This document shows positions 1 through 11,924 of a DNA stretch of 64,000 nt, one piece after another. The first letter of the stretch is position 1, and every line of letters begins with the position of its first letter. The translations under genes and the position numbers were made by a program. The stretch lies in assembly GCA_030142905.1 (NCBI GenBank), contig JASJOG010000625.1, forward strand, positions 1 through 64,000. Direction: 5' to 3'. The notes under the pieces are model-generated. The model was given only the letters and a program-made list of their open reading frames with translations. It had not been told where the DNA came from and ran no database searches. This DNA comes from Heliopora coerulea. Its lineage: Eukaryota; Cnidaria; Anthozoa; Scleralcyonacea; Helioporidae.

Positions 1-2855
1 AGTATTTGGAAAGTTTGAAATTGGTCAAAAAATGGTCAAAAACCAAAGGTTAACCCCTTTACAATTTGGTGAAATTTTTCGACCTAAAAATTTGTCTCAA
101 ATATTAGAGTAAAGTCTCTGAAATAGCGCCAAAACCATATTACTCGCCCTAAACTTTCATATTTTAAGAGTATTTGGAAAGTTTGAAATTGGAAGAAAAA
201 ATCGTCAAAAACCAAAGGTTAACCCCTTTACAATTTGGTGAAATTTTTCGACCTAAAAATTTCTCTCAAATATTAGTGTAAAGTCACTGAAATAGCGCAA
301 AAACCATATTACTCGGCCTGAACTTTCATATTTTGAGTGTATTTGGAAAGTTTGAAATTGGTCGAAAAATGGTCAAAAACCAAAGGTTAACCCCTTTACA
401 TTTTGGTGAAATTTTTCGACCTAAAAATTTGTCTCAAATATTAGTGTAAAATCTCTGAAATAGCACAAAAACCATATTACTCGGCGAAAACTTTCATATT
501 TTAAGTGTATTTCGTAAGTTTGAAATTGGTCGAAAAATGGTCAAAAACCAAAGGTTAACCCCTTTGCATTTTAGTGAAATTTTTCGACCTAAAAATTTGT
601 CTCAAATATTAGTGTAAAGTCTCTGAAATAGCGGCAAAACCATATTACTCAGCCTGAACTTTCATATTTTGAGTGTATTTGGAAAGTTTGAAATTGGTCG
701 AAAAATGGTCAAAATTCAAAGATTAACCCCTTTACATTTTTTGAAATTTTTCGACCTAAAAATTTGTCTCAAATAATAGTGTAAAGTCTCTGGAATAGCG
801 CCAAAACAATATTACTCGGCCTAAACTTTCATATTTTCACTGTATTTCAAAAGTTTGAAATTGATCGAAAAATGATCAAAAACCAAAGGTTAACCCCTTT
901 ACATTTTGGTGAAATTTTTCGACTTAAAAATTTGTCTCAAATATTAATGTAAAGTCTCTGAAATAGCGCCAAAACCATATTACTCGGCCTAAACTTTCAT
1001 ATTATGAGTGTATTTGGAAAGTTTGAAATTGGTCTAAAAATGGTCAAAAACCAAAGGTTAACCCCTTTACATTTTAGTGAAATTTTTCGACCTAAAAATT
1101 TGTCTCAAATATTAGTGTAAAGTCTCTGAAATAGCGCCAAAACCATATTACTTGGCCTGAACTTTCATATTTTGAGTGTATTTGGAAAGTTTGAAATTGA
1201 TCGAAAAATGGTCAAAAACCAAAGGTTAACCCCTTTACATTTTGGTGAAATTTTTCGACCTAAAAATTTATCTCAAATATTAGTGTAAAGTCTCTGAAAT
1301 AGCGCCAAAACCATATTACTCGACCTAAACTTTAATATTTTGAGTGTATTTGGAAAGTTTGAAATTAGTCGAAAAATGGTCAAATATCAAAGGTTAACCC
1401 CTTTAGATTTTGGTGAAATTTTTCGACCTAAAAATTTGTCTCAAATATTAGTGTAAAGTCTCTGAAATAGCGCCAAAACCATATTACTCGGCCTAAACTT
1501 TCATATTTTGAGTGTATTTGGAGAGTTTGAAATTGGTCGAAAAATGGTCAAAAATCAAAGGTTAACCCCTTTACATTTTGGTGAAATTTTTCGACCTAAA
1601 AATTTGTCTCAAATATTAGTGTAAAGTCTCTGAAATAGCGCCAAAACCATATTACTCGGCCTAAACTTTCATATTTTGAGTGTATTTGGAAAGTTTGAAA
1701 TTGGTCGAAAAATGGTCAAAAACAAAAGGTTAACCCCTTTACCTTTTTGTGAAATTTTTCGATCTAAAAATTTGTCTCAAATATTAGTGTAAAGTCTCTG
1801 AAATAGCGCCAAAACCATATTACTCGGCCTAAACTTTAATATTTTGAGTGTATTTGGAAAGTTTGAAATTGGTCGAAAAATGGTCAAAAACCAAAGGTTA
1901 ACCCCTTTACATTTTGGTGAAATTTTTCGACCTAAAAATTTTTCTCAAATTTTGTGTAAAGTCTCAGAAATAGCGCCAAAACCATATAACTCGGCCTGAA
2001 CTTTCATATTTTGAGTGTATTTGGAAAGTTTGAAATTGGTCGCAAAATGGTCAAAATCCAAAGTTTAAACCCTTTACATTTTGGTGAAATTTTTCGACCT
2101 AAAAATTTGTCTCAAATATTAGTGTAAAGTCTCTGAAATATCGCCAAAACCATATTACTCGGCCTAAACTTTCATATTTTCACTGTATTTCAAAAGTTTG
2201 AAATTGATCGAAAAATGGTAAAAAACCAAAGGTTAACCCCTTTACATTTTGGTGAAATTTTTCGACCTAAAAATTTGTCTCAAATATTAGTGTAAAGTCT
2301 CTGAAATAGCGCCAAAACCATATTACTCGGCCTAAACTTTCATATTTTGAGTGTATTTGGAAAGTTTGAAATTGGTCGAATTTTGATCAAAAACCAAAGG
2401 TTAACCCCTTTACATTTTGGTGAAATTTTTCGACCTAAAAATTTGTTTCAAATATTAGTGTAAAGTCTCTGAAATAGCGCCAAAACCATATTACTCGGCC
2501 TAAACTTTCATATTTTCACTGTATTTCAAAAGTTTGAAATTGATCGAAAAATGGTCAAAAACCAAAGGTTAACCCCTTTACATTTTAGTGAAATTTTTCG
2601 GTCTATAAATTTATCTCAAATATTAGTGTAAAGTCTCTGAAATAGCGCCAAAACCATATTACTCGGCCTAAACTTTCATATTTTCACTGTATTTCAAAAG
2701 TTTGAAATTGATCTAAAAATGGTTAAAAACCAAAGGTTAACCCCTTTACATTTTGGTGAAATTTTTCGACCTTAAAATTTGTCTCAAATATTAGTGTAAA
2801 TTCTCTGAAATAGCGCCAAAATCATATTACTCGCCCTAAACTTTCATATTTTGAG
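1..2855. repeat. HOR copy 1 (17 monomers; starts at window edge)
   Basis: Runs from the GAGAGTATTTGG-type monomer at the window start to the next such monomer at 2856. The second monomer has one extra A (in GGAAGAAAAAATCG, near 195) compared with the other copies. Confidence 0.85.
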
Positions 2856-5800
2856 AGTATTTGGAAAGTTTGAAATTGGTCAAAAAATGGTCAAAAACCA
2901 AAGGTTAACCCCTTTACAATTTGGTGAAATTTTTCGACCTAAAAATTTGTCTCAAATATTAGAGTAAAGTCTCTGAAATAGCGCCAAAACCATATTACTC
3001 GCCCTAAACTTTCATATTTTAAGAGTATTTGGAAAGTTTGAAATTGGAAGAAAAATCGTCAAAAACCAAAGGTTAACCCCTTTACAATTTGGTGAAATTT
3101 TTCGACCTAAAAATTTCTCTCAAATATTAGTGTAAAGTCACTGAAATAGCGCAAAAACCATATTACTCGGCCTGAACTTTCATATTTTGAGTGTATTTGG
3201 AAAGTTTGAAATTGGTCGAAAAATGGTCAAAAACCAAAGGTTAACCCCTTTACATTTTGGTGAAATTTTTCGACCTAAAAATTTGTCTCAAATATTAGTG
3301 TAAAATCTCTGAAATAGCACAAAAACCATATTACTCGGCGAAAACTTTCATATTTTAAGTGTATTTCGTAAGTTTGAAATTGGTCGAAAAATGGTCAAAA
3401 ACCAAAGGTTAACCCCTTTGCATTTTAGTGAAATTTTTCGACCTAAAAATTTGTCTCAAATATTAGTGTAAAGTCTCTGAAATAGCGGCAAAACCATATT
3501 ACTCAGCCTGAACTTTCATATTTTGAGTGTATTTGGAAAGTTTGAAATTGGTCGAAAAATGGTCAAAATTCAAAGATTAACCCCTTTACATTTTTTGAAA
3601 TTTTTCGACCTAAAAATTTGTCTCAAATAATAGTGTAAAGTCTCTGGAATAGCGCCAAAACAATATTACTCGGCCTAAACTTTCATATTTTCACTGTATT
3701 TCAAAAGTTTGAAATTGATCGAAAAATGATCAAAAACCAAAGGTTAACCCCTTTACATTTTTGGTGAAATTTTTCGACTTAAAAATTTGTCTCAAATATT
3801 AATGTAAAGTCTCTGAAATAGCGCCAAAACCATATTACTCGGCCTAAACTTTCATATTATGAGTGTATTTGGAAAGTTTGAAATTGGTCTAAAAATGGTC
3901 AAAAACCAAAGGTTAACCCCTTTACATTTTAGTGAAATTTTTCGACCTAAAAATTTGTCTCAAATATTAGTGTAAAGTCTCTGAAATAGCGCCAAAACCA
4001 TATTACTTGGCCTGAACTTTCATATTTTGAGTGTATTTGGAAAGTTTGAAATTGATCGAAAAATGGTCAAAAACCAAAGGTTAACCCCTTTACATTTTGG
4101 TGAAATTTTTCGACCTAAAAATTTATCTCAAATATTAGTGTAAAGTCTCTGAAATAGCGCCAAAACCATATTACTCGACCTAAACTTTAATATTTTGAGT
4201 GTATTTGGAAAGTTTGAAATTAGTCGAAAAATGGTCAAAAATCAAAGGTTAACCCCTTTAGATTTTGGTGAAATTTTTCGACCTAAAAATTTGTCTCAAA
4301 TATTAGTGTAAAGTCTCTGAAATAGCGCCAAAACCATATTACTCGGCCTAAACTTTCATATTTTGAGTGTATTTGGAGAGTTTGAAATTGGTCGAAAAAT
4401 GGTCAAAAATCAAAGGTTAACCCCTTTACATTTTGGTGAAATTTTTCGACCTAAAAATTTGTCTCAAATATTAGTGTAAAGTCTCTGAAATAGCGCCAAA
4501 ACCATATTACTCGGCCTAAACTTTCATATTTTGAGTGTATTTGGAAAGTTTGAAATTGATCGAAAAATGGTCAAAAACCAAAGGTTAACCCCTTTACATT
4601 TTGGTGAAATTTTTCGACCTAAAAATTTATCTCAAATATTAGTGTAAAGTCTCTGAAATAGCGCCAAAACCATATTACTCGACCTAAACTTTAATATTTT
4701 GAGTGTATTTGGAAAGTTTGAAATTAGTCGAAAAATGGTCAAAAATCAAAGGTTAACCCCTTTAGATTTTGGTGAAATTTTTCGACCTAAAAATTTGTCT
4801 CAAATATTAGTGTAAAGTCTCTGAAATAGCGCCAAAACCATATTACTCGGCCTAAACTTTCATATTTTGAGTGTATTTGGAGAGTTTGAAATTGGTCGAA
4901 AAATGGTCAAAAATCAAAGGTTAACCCCTTTACATTTTGGTGAAATTTTTCGACCTAAAAATTTGTCTCAAATATTAGTGTAAAGTCTCTGAAATAGCGC
5001 CAAAACCATATTACTCGGCCTAAACTTTCATATTTTGAGTGTATTTGGAAAGTTTGAAATTGGTCGAAAAATGGTCAAAAACAAAAGGTTAACCCCTTTA
5101 CCTTTTTGTGAAATTTTTCGATCTAAAAATTTGTCTCAAATATTAGTGTAAAGTCTCTGAAATAGCGCCAAAACCATATTACTCGGCCTAAACTTTAATA
5201 TTTTGAGTGTATTTGGAAAGTTTGAAATTGGTCGAAAAATGGTCAAAAACCAAAGGTTAACCCCTTTACATTTTGGTGAAATTTTTCGACCTAAAAATTT
5301 TTCTCAAATTTTGTGTAAAGTCTCAGAAATAGCGCCAAAACCATATAACTCGGCCTGAACTTTCATATTTTGAGTGTATTTGGAAAGTTTGAAATTGGTC
5401 GCAAAATGGTCAAAATCCAAAGTTTAACCCCTTTACATTTTGGTGAAATTTTTCGACCTAAAAATTTGTCTCAAATATTAGTGTAAAGTCTCTGAAATAT
5501 CGCCAAAACCATATTACTCGGCCTAAACTTTCATATTTTCACTGTATTTCAAAAGTTTGAAATTGATCGAAAAATGGTAAAAAACCAAAGGTTAACCCCT
5601 TTACATTTTGGTGAAATTTTTCGACCTAAAAATTTGTCTCAAATATTAGTGTAAAGTCTCTGAAATAGCGCCAAAACCATATTACTCGGCCTAAACTTTC
5701 ATATTTTGAGTGTATTTGGAAAGTTTGAAATTGGTCGAATTTTGATCAAAAACCAAAGGTTAACCCCTTTACATTTTGGTGAAATTTTTCGACCTAAAAA

Positions 5801-6214
5801 TTTGTTTCAAATATTAGTGTAAAGTCTCTGAAATAGCGCCAAAACCATATTACTCGGCCTAAACTTTCATATTTTCACTGTATTTCAAAAGTTTGAAATT
5901 GATCGAAAAATGGTCAAAAACCAAAGGTTAACCCCTTTACATTTTAGTGAAATTTTTCGGTCTATAAATTTATCTCAAATATTAGTGTAAAGTCTCTGAA
6001 ATAGCGCCAAAACCATATTACTCGGCCTAAACTTTCATATTTTCACTGTATTTCAAAAGTTTGAAATTGATCTAAAAATGGTTAAAAACCAAAGGTTAAC
6101 CCCTTTACATTTTGGTGAAATTTTTCGACCTTAAAATTTGTCTCAAATATTAGTGTAAATTCTCTGAAATAGCGCCAAAATCATATTACTCGCCCTAAAC
6201 TTTCATATTTTGAG
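2856..6214. repeat. HOR copy 2 with an internal three-monomer duplication (20 monomers)
   Basis: Length is 3359, which is 504 bp (3 x 168) more than the other copies. The three-monomer block starting with the GAAATTGATCG monomer near 4034 is repeated from about 4538. It includes the markers TTTATCTC, CTCGACCTAAACTTTAAT, CCTTTAGATTTT and TTTGGAGAG. The other copies have this block once. Confidence 0.88.
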
Positions 6215-9069
6215 AGTATTTGGAAAGTTTGAAATTGGTCAAAAAATGGTCAAAAACCAAAGGTTAACCCCTTTACAATTTGGTGAAATTTTTCGACCTA
6301 AAAATTTGTCTCAAATATTAGAGTAAAGTCTCTGAAATAGCGCCAAAACCATATTACTCGCCCTAAACTTTCATATTTTAAGAGTATTTGGAAAGTTTGA
6401 AATTGGAAGAAAAATCGTCAAAAACCAAAGGTTAACCCCTTTACAATTTGGTGAAATTTTTCGACCTAAAAATTTCTCTCAAATATTAGTGTAAAGTCAC
6501 TGAAATAGCGCAAAAACCATATTACTCGGCCTGAACTTTCATATTTTGAGTGTATTTGGAAAGTTTGAAATTGGTCGAAAAATGGTCAAAAACCAAAGGT
6601 TAACCCCTTTACATTTTGGTGAAATTTTTCGACCTAAACATTTGTCTCAAATATTAGTGTAAAATCTCTGAAATAGCACAAAAACCATATTACTCGGCGA
6701 AAACTTTCATATTTTAAGTGTATTTCGTAAGTTTGAAATTGGTCGAAAAATGGTCAAAAACCAAAGGTTAACCCCTTTGCATTTTAGTGAAATTTTTCGA
6801 CCTAAAAATTTGTCTCAAATATTAGTGTAAAGTCTCTGAAATAGCGGCAAAACCATATTACTCAGCCTGAACTTTCATATTTTGAGTGTATTTGGAAAGT
6901 TTGAAATTGGTCGAAAAATGGTCAAAATTCAAAGATTAACCCCTTTACATTTTTTGAAATTTTTCGACCTAAAAATTTGTCTCAAATAATAGTGTAAAGT
7001 CTCTGGAATAGCGCCAAAACAATATTACTCGGCCTAAACTTTCATATTTTCACTGTATTTCAAAAGTTTGAAATTGATCGAAAAATGATCAAAAACCAAA
7101 GGTTAACCCCTTTACATTTTTGGTGAAATTTTTCGACTTAAAAATTTGTCTCAAATATTAATGTAAAGTCTCTGAAATAGCGCCAAAACCATATTACTCG
7201 GCCTAAACTTTCATATTATGAGTGTATTTGGAAAGTTTGAAATTGGTCTAAAAATGGTCAAAAACCAAAGGTTAACCCCTTTACATTTTAGTGAAATTTT
7301 TCGACCTAAAAATTTGTCTCAAATATTAGTGTAAAGTCTCTGAAATAGCGCCAAAACCATATTACTTGGCCTGAACTTTCATATTTTGAGTATATTTGGA
7401 AAGTTTGAAATTGATCGAAAAATGGTCAAAAACCAAAGGTTAACCCCTTTACATTTTGGTGAAATTTTTCGACCTAAAAATTTATCTCAAATATTAGTGT
7501 AAAGTCTCTGAAATAGCGCCAAAACCATATTACTCGACCTAAACTTTAATATTTTGAGTGTATTTGGAAAGTTTGAAATTAGTCGAAAAATGGTCAAAAA
7601 TCAAAGGTTAACCCCTTTAGATTTTGGTGAAATTTTTCGACCTAAAAATTTGTCTCAAATATTAGTGTAAAGTCTCTGAAATAGCGCCAAAACCATATTA
7701 CTCGGCCTAAACTTTCATATTTTGAGTGTATTTGGAGAGTTTGAAATTGGTCGAAAAATGGTCAAAAATCAAAGGTTAACCCCTTTACATTTTGGTGAAA
7801 TTTTTCGACCTAAAAATTTGTCTCAAATATTAGTGTAAAGTCTCTGAAATAGCGCCAAAACCATATTACTCGGCCTAAACTTTCATATTTTGAGTGTATT
7901 TGGAAAGTTTGAAATTGGTCGAAAAATGGTCAAAAACAAAAGGTTAACCCCTTTACCTTTTTGTGAAATTTTTCGATCTAAAAATTTGTCTCAAATATTA
8001 GTGTAAAGTCTCTGAAATAGCGCCAAAACCATATTACTCGGCCTAAACTTTTATATTTTGAGTGTATTTGGAAAGTTTGAAATTGGTCGAAAAATGGTCA
8101 AAAACCAAAGGTTAACCCCTTTACATTTTGGTGAAATTTTTCGACCTAAAAATTTTTCTCAAATTTTGTGTAAAGTCTCAGAAATAGCGCCAAAACCATA
8201 TAACTCGGCCTGAACTTTCATATTTTGAGTGTATTTGGAAAGTTTGAAATTGGTCGCAAAATGGTCAAAATCCAAAGTTTAACCCCTTTACATTTTGGTG
8301 AAATTTTTCGACCTAAAAATTTGTCTCAAATATTAGTGTAAAGTCTCTGAAATATCGCCAAAACCATATTACTCGGCCTAAACTTTCATATTTTCACTGT
8401 ATTTCAAAAGTTTGAAATTGATCGAAAAATGGTAAAAAACCAAAGGTTAACCCCTTTACATTTTGGTGAAATTTTTCGACCTAAAAATTTGTCTCAAATA
8501 TTAGTGTAAAGTCTCTGAAATAGCGCCAAAACCATATTACTCGGCCTAAACTTTCATATTTTGAGTGTATTTGGAAAGTTTGAAATTGGTCGAATTTTGA
8601 TCAAAAACCAAAGGTTAACCCCTTTACATTTTGGTGAAATTTTTCGACCTAAAAATTTGTTTCAAATATTAGTGTAAAGTCTCTGAAATAGCGCCAAAAC
8701 CATATTACTCGGCCTAAACTTTCATATTTTCACTGTATTTCAAAAGTTTGAAATTGATCGAAAAATGGTCAAAAACCAAAGGTTAACCCCTTTACATTTT
8801 AGTGAAATTTTTCGGTCTATAAATTTATCTCAAATATTAGTGTAAAGTCTCTGAAATAGCGCCAAAACCATATTACTCGGCCTAAACTTTCATATTTTCA
8901 CTGTATTTCAAAAGTTTGAAATTGATCTAAAAATGGTTAAAAACCAAAGGTTAACCCCTTTACATTTTGGTGAAATTTTTCGACCTTAAAATTTGTCTCA
9001 AATATTAGTGTAAATTCTCTGAAATAGCGCCAAAATCATATTACTCGCCCTAAACTTTCATATTTTGAG
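6215..9069. repeat. HOR copy 3 (17 monomers)
   Basis: Same monomer order as copy 1, 2855 bp. Private changes include CTAAACATTTG near 6637 and GAGTATATTTGG near 7388. Confidence 0.85.
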
Positions 9070-11924
9070 AGTATTTGGAAAGTTTGAAATTGGTCAAAAA
9101 ATGGTCAAAAACCAAAGGTTAACCCCTTTACAATTTGGTGAAATTTTTCGACCTAAAAATTTGTCTCAAATATTAGAGTAAAGTCTCTGAAATAGCGCCA
9201 AAACCATATTACTCGCCCTAAACTTTCATATTTTAAGAGTATTTGGAAAGTTTGAAATTGGAAGAAAAATCGTCAAAAACCAAAGGTTAACCCCTTTACA
9301 ATTTGGTGAAATTTTTCGACCTAAAAATTTCTCTCAAATATTAGTGTAAAGTCACTGAAATAGCGCAAAAACCATATTACTCGGCCTGAACTTTCATATT
9401 TTGAGTGTATTTGGAAAGTTTGAAATTGGTCGAAAAATGGTCAAAAACCAAAGGTTAACCCCTTTACATTTTGGTGAAATTTTTCGACCTAAAAATTTGT
9501 CTCAAATATTAGTGTAAAATCTCTGAAATAGCACAAAAACCATATTACTCGGCGAAAACTTTCATATTTTAAGTGTATTTCGTAAGTTTGAAATTGGTCG
9601 AAAAATGGTCAAAAACCAAAGGTTAACCCCTTTGCATTTTAGTGAAATTTTTCGACCTAAAAATTTGTCTCAAATATTAGTGTAAAGTCTCTGAAATAGC
9701 GGCAAAACCATATTACTCAGCCTGAACTTTCATATTTTGAGTGTATTTGGAAAGTTTGAAATTGGTCGAAAAATGGTCAAAATTCAAAGATTAACCCCTT
9801 TACATTTTTTGAAATTTTTCGACCTAAAAATTTGTCTCAAATAATAGTGTAAAGTCTCTGGAATAGCGCCAAAACAATATTACTCGGCCTAAACTTTCAT
9901 ATTTTCACTGTATTTCAAAAGTTTGAAATTGATCGAAAAATGATCAAAAACCAAAGGTTAACCCCTTTACATTTTTGGTGAAATTTTTCGACTTAAAAAT
10001 TTGTCTCAAATATTAATGTAAAGTCTCTGAAATAGCGCCAAAACCATATTACTCGGCCTAAACTTTCATATTTTGAGTGTATTTGGAAAGTTTGAAATTG
10101 GTCTAAAAATGGTCAAAAACCAAAGGTTAACCCCTTTACATTTTAGTGAAATTTTTCGACCTAAAAATTTGTCTCAAATATTAGTGTAAAGTCTCTGAAA
10201 TAGCGCCAAAACCATATTACTTGGCCTGAACTTTCATATTTTGAGTGTATTTGGAAAGTTTGAAATTGATCGAAAAATGGTCAAAAACCAAAGGTTAACC
10301 CCTTTACATTTTGGTGAAATTTTTCGACCTAAAAATTTATCTCAAATATTAGTGTAAAGTCTCTGAAATAGCGCCAAAACCATATTACTCGACCTAAACT
10401 TTAATATTTTGAGTGTATTTGGAAAGTTTGAAATTAGTCGAAAAATGGTCAAAAATCAAAGGTTAACCCCTTTAGATTTTGGTGAAATTTTTCGACCTAA
10501 AAATTTGTCTCAAATATTAGTGTAAAGTCTCTGAAATAGCGCCAAAACCATATTACTCGGCCTAAACTTTCATATTTTGAGTGTATTTGGAGAGTTTGAA
10601 ATTGGTCGAAAAATGGTCAAAAATCAAAGGTTAACCCCTTTACATTTTGGTGAAATTTTTCGACCTAAAAATTTGTCTCAAATATTAGTGTAAAGTCTCT
10701 GAAATAGCGCCAAAACCATATTACTCGGCCTAAACTTTCATATTTTGAGTGTATTTGGAAAGTTTGAAATTGGTCGAAAAATGGTCAAAAACAAAAGGTT
10801 AACCCCTTTACCTTTTTGTGAAATTTTTCGATCTAAAAATTTGTCTCAAATATTAGTGTAAAGTCTCTGAAATAGCGCCAAAACCATATTACTCGGCCTA
10901 AACTTTAATATTTTGAGTGTATTTGGAAAGTTTGAAATTGGTCGAAAAATGGTCAAAAACCAAAGGTTAACCCCTTTACATTTTGGTGAAATTTTTCGAC
11001 CTAAAAATTTGTCTCAAATTTTGTGTAAAGTCTCAGAAATAGCGCCAAAACCATATAACTCGGCCTGAACTTTCATATTTTGAGTGTATTTGGAAAGTTT
11101 GAAATTGGTCGCAAAATGGTCAAAATCCAAAGTTTAACCCCTTTACATTTTGGTGAAATTTTTCGACCTAAAAATTTGTCTCAAATATTAGTGTAAAGTC
11201 TCTGAAATATCGCCAAAACCATATTACTCGGCCTAAACTTTCATATTTTCACTGTATTTCAAAAGTTTGAAATTGATCGAAAAATGGTAAAAAACCAAAG
11301 GTTAATCCCTTTACATTTTGGTGAAATTTTTCGACCTAAAAATTTGTCTCAAATATTAGTGTAAAGTCTCTGAAATAGCGCCAAAACCATATTACTCGGC
11401 CTAAACTTTCATATTTTGAGTGTATTTGGAAAGTTTGAAATTGGTCGAATTTTGATCAAAAACCAAAGGTTAACCCCTTTACATTTTGGTGAAATTTTTC
11501 GACCTAAAAATTTGTTTCAAATATTAGTGTAAAGTCTCTGAAATAGCGCCAAAACCATATTACTCGGCCTAAACTTTCATATTTTCACTGTATTTCAAAA
11601 GTTTGAAATTGATCGAAAAATGGTCAAAAACCAAAGGTTAACCCCTTTACATTTTAGTGAAATTTTTCGGTCTATAAATTTATCTCAAATATTAGTGTAA
11701 AGTCTCTGAAATAGCGCCAAAACCATATTACTCGGCCTAAACTTTCATATTTTCACTGTATTTCAAAAGTTTGAAATTGATCTAAAAATGGTTAAAAACC
11801 AAAGGTTAACCCCTTTACATTTTGGTGAAATTTTTCGACCTAAAAATTTGTCTCAAATATTAGTGTAAATTCTCTGAAATAGCGCCAAAATCATATTACT
11901 CGCCCTAAACTTTCATATTTTGAG
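9070..11924. repeat. HOR copy 4 (17 monomers)
   Basis: 2855 bp, same monomer order. Private changes include GGTTAATCCC near 11302 and TTTTGAGTG in place of TTATGAGTG near 10071. Confidence 0.85.

Larger units (their letters stand above)
1..11924. repeat. 168-bp satellite, higher-order repeat block (17-mer HOR, four copies)
   Basis: Tandem 168-bp AT-rich monomers built on GTCGAAAAATGG, AAGGTTAACCCCTTT, GAAATTTTTCGACC, CTCAAATATTAGTG and GAAATAGCGCCAAAACC. Two monomer subtypes alternate irregularly, one with GAGTGTATTTGGAAAG and one with CACTGTATTTCAAAAG. A distinctive start, GAGAGTATTTGG followed by GGTCAAAAAATGG, recurs at 1, 2856, 6215, 9070 and 11925. The spacings are 2855, 3359, 2855 and 2855, so the unit is 17 monomers and copy 2 is three monomers longer. 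A second diagnostic variant (TTGGAAGAAAAATCG) recurs at about 191, 3046, 6405, 9260 and 12115 with the same spacing. Copies differ by only scattered bases, which points to recent homogenisation. No coding potential. Confidence 0.95.
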
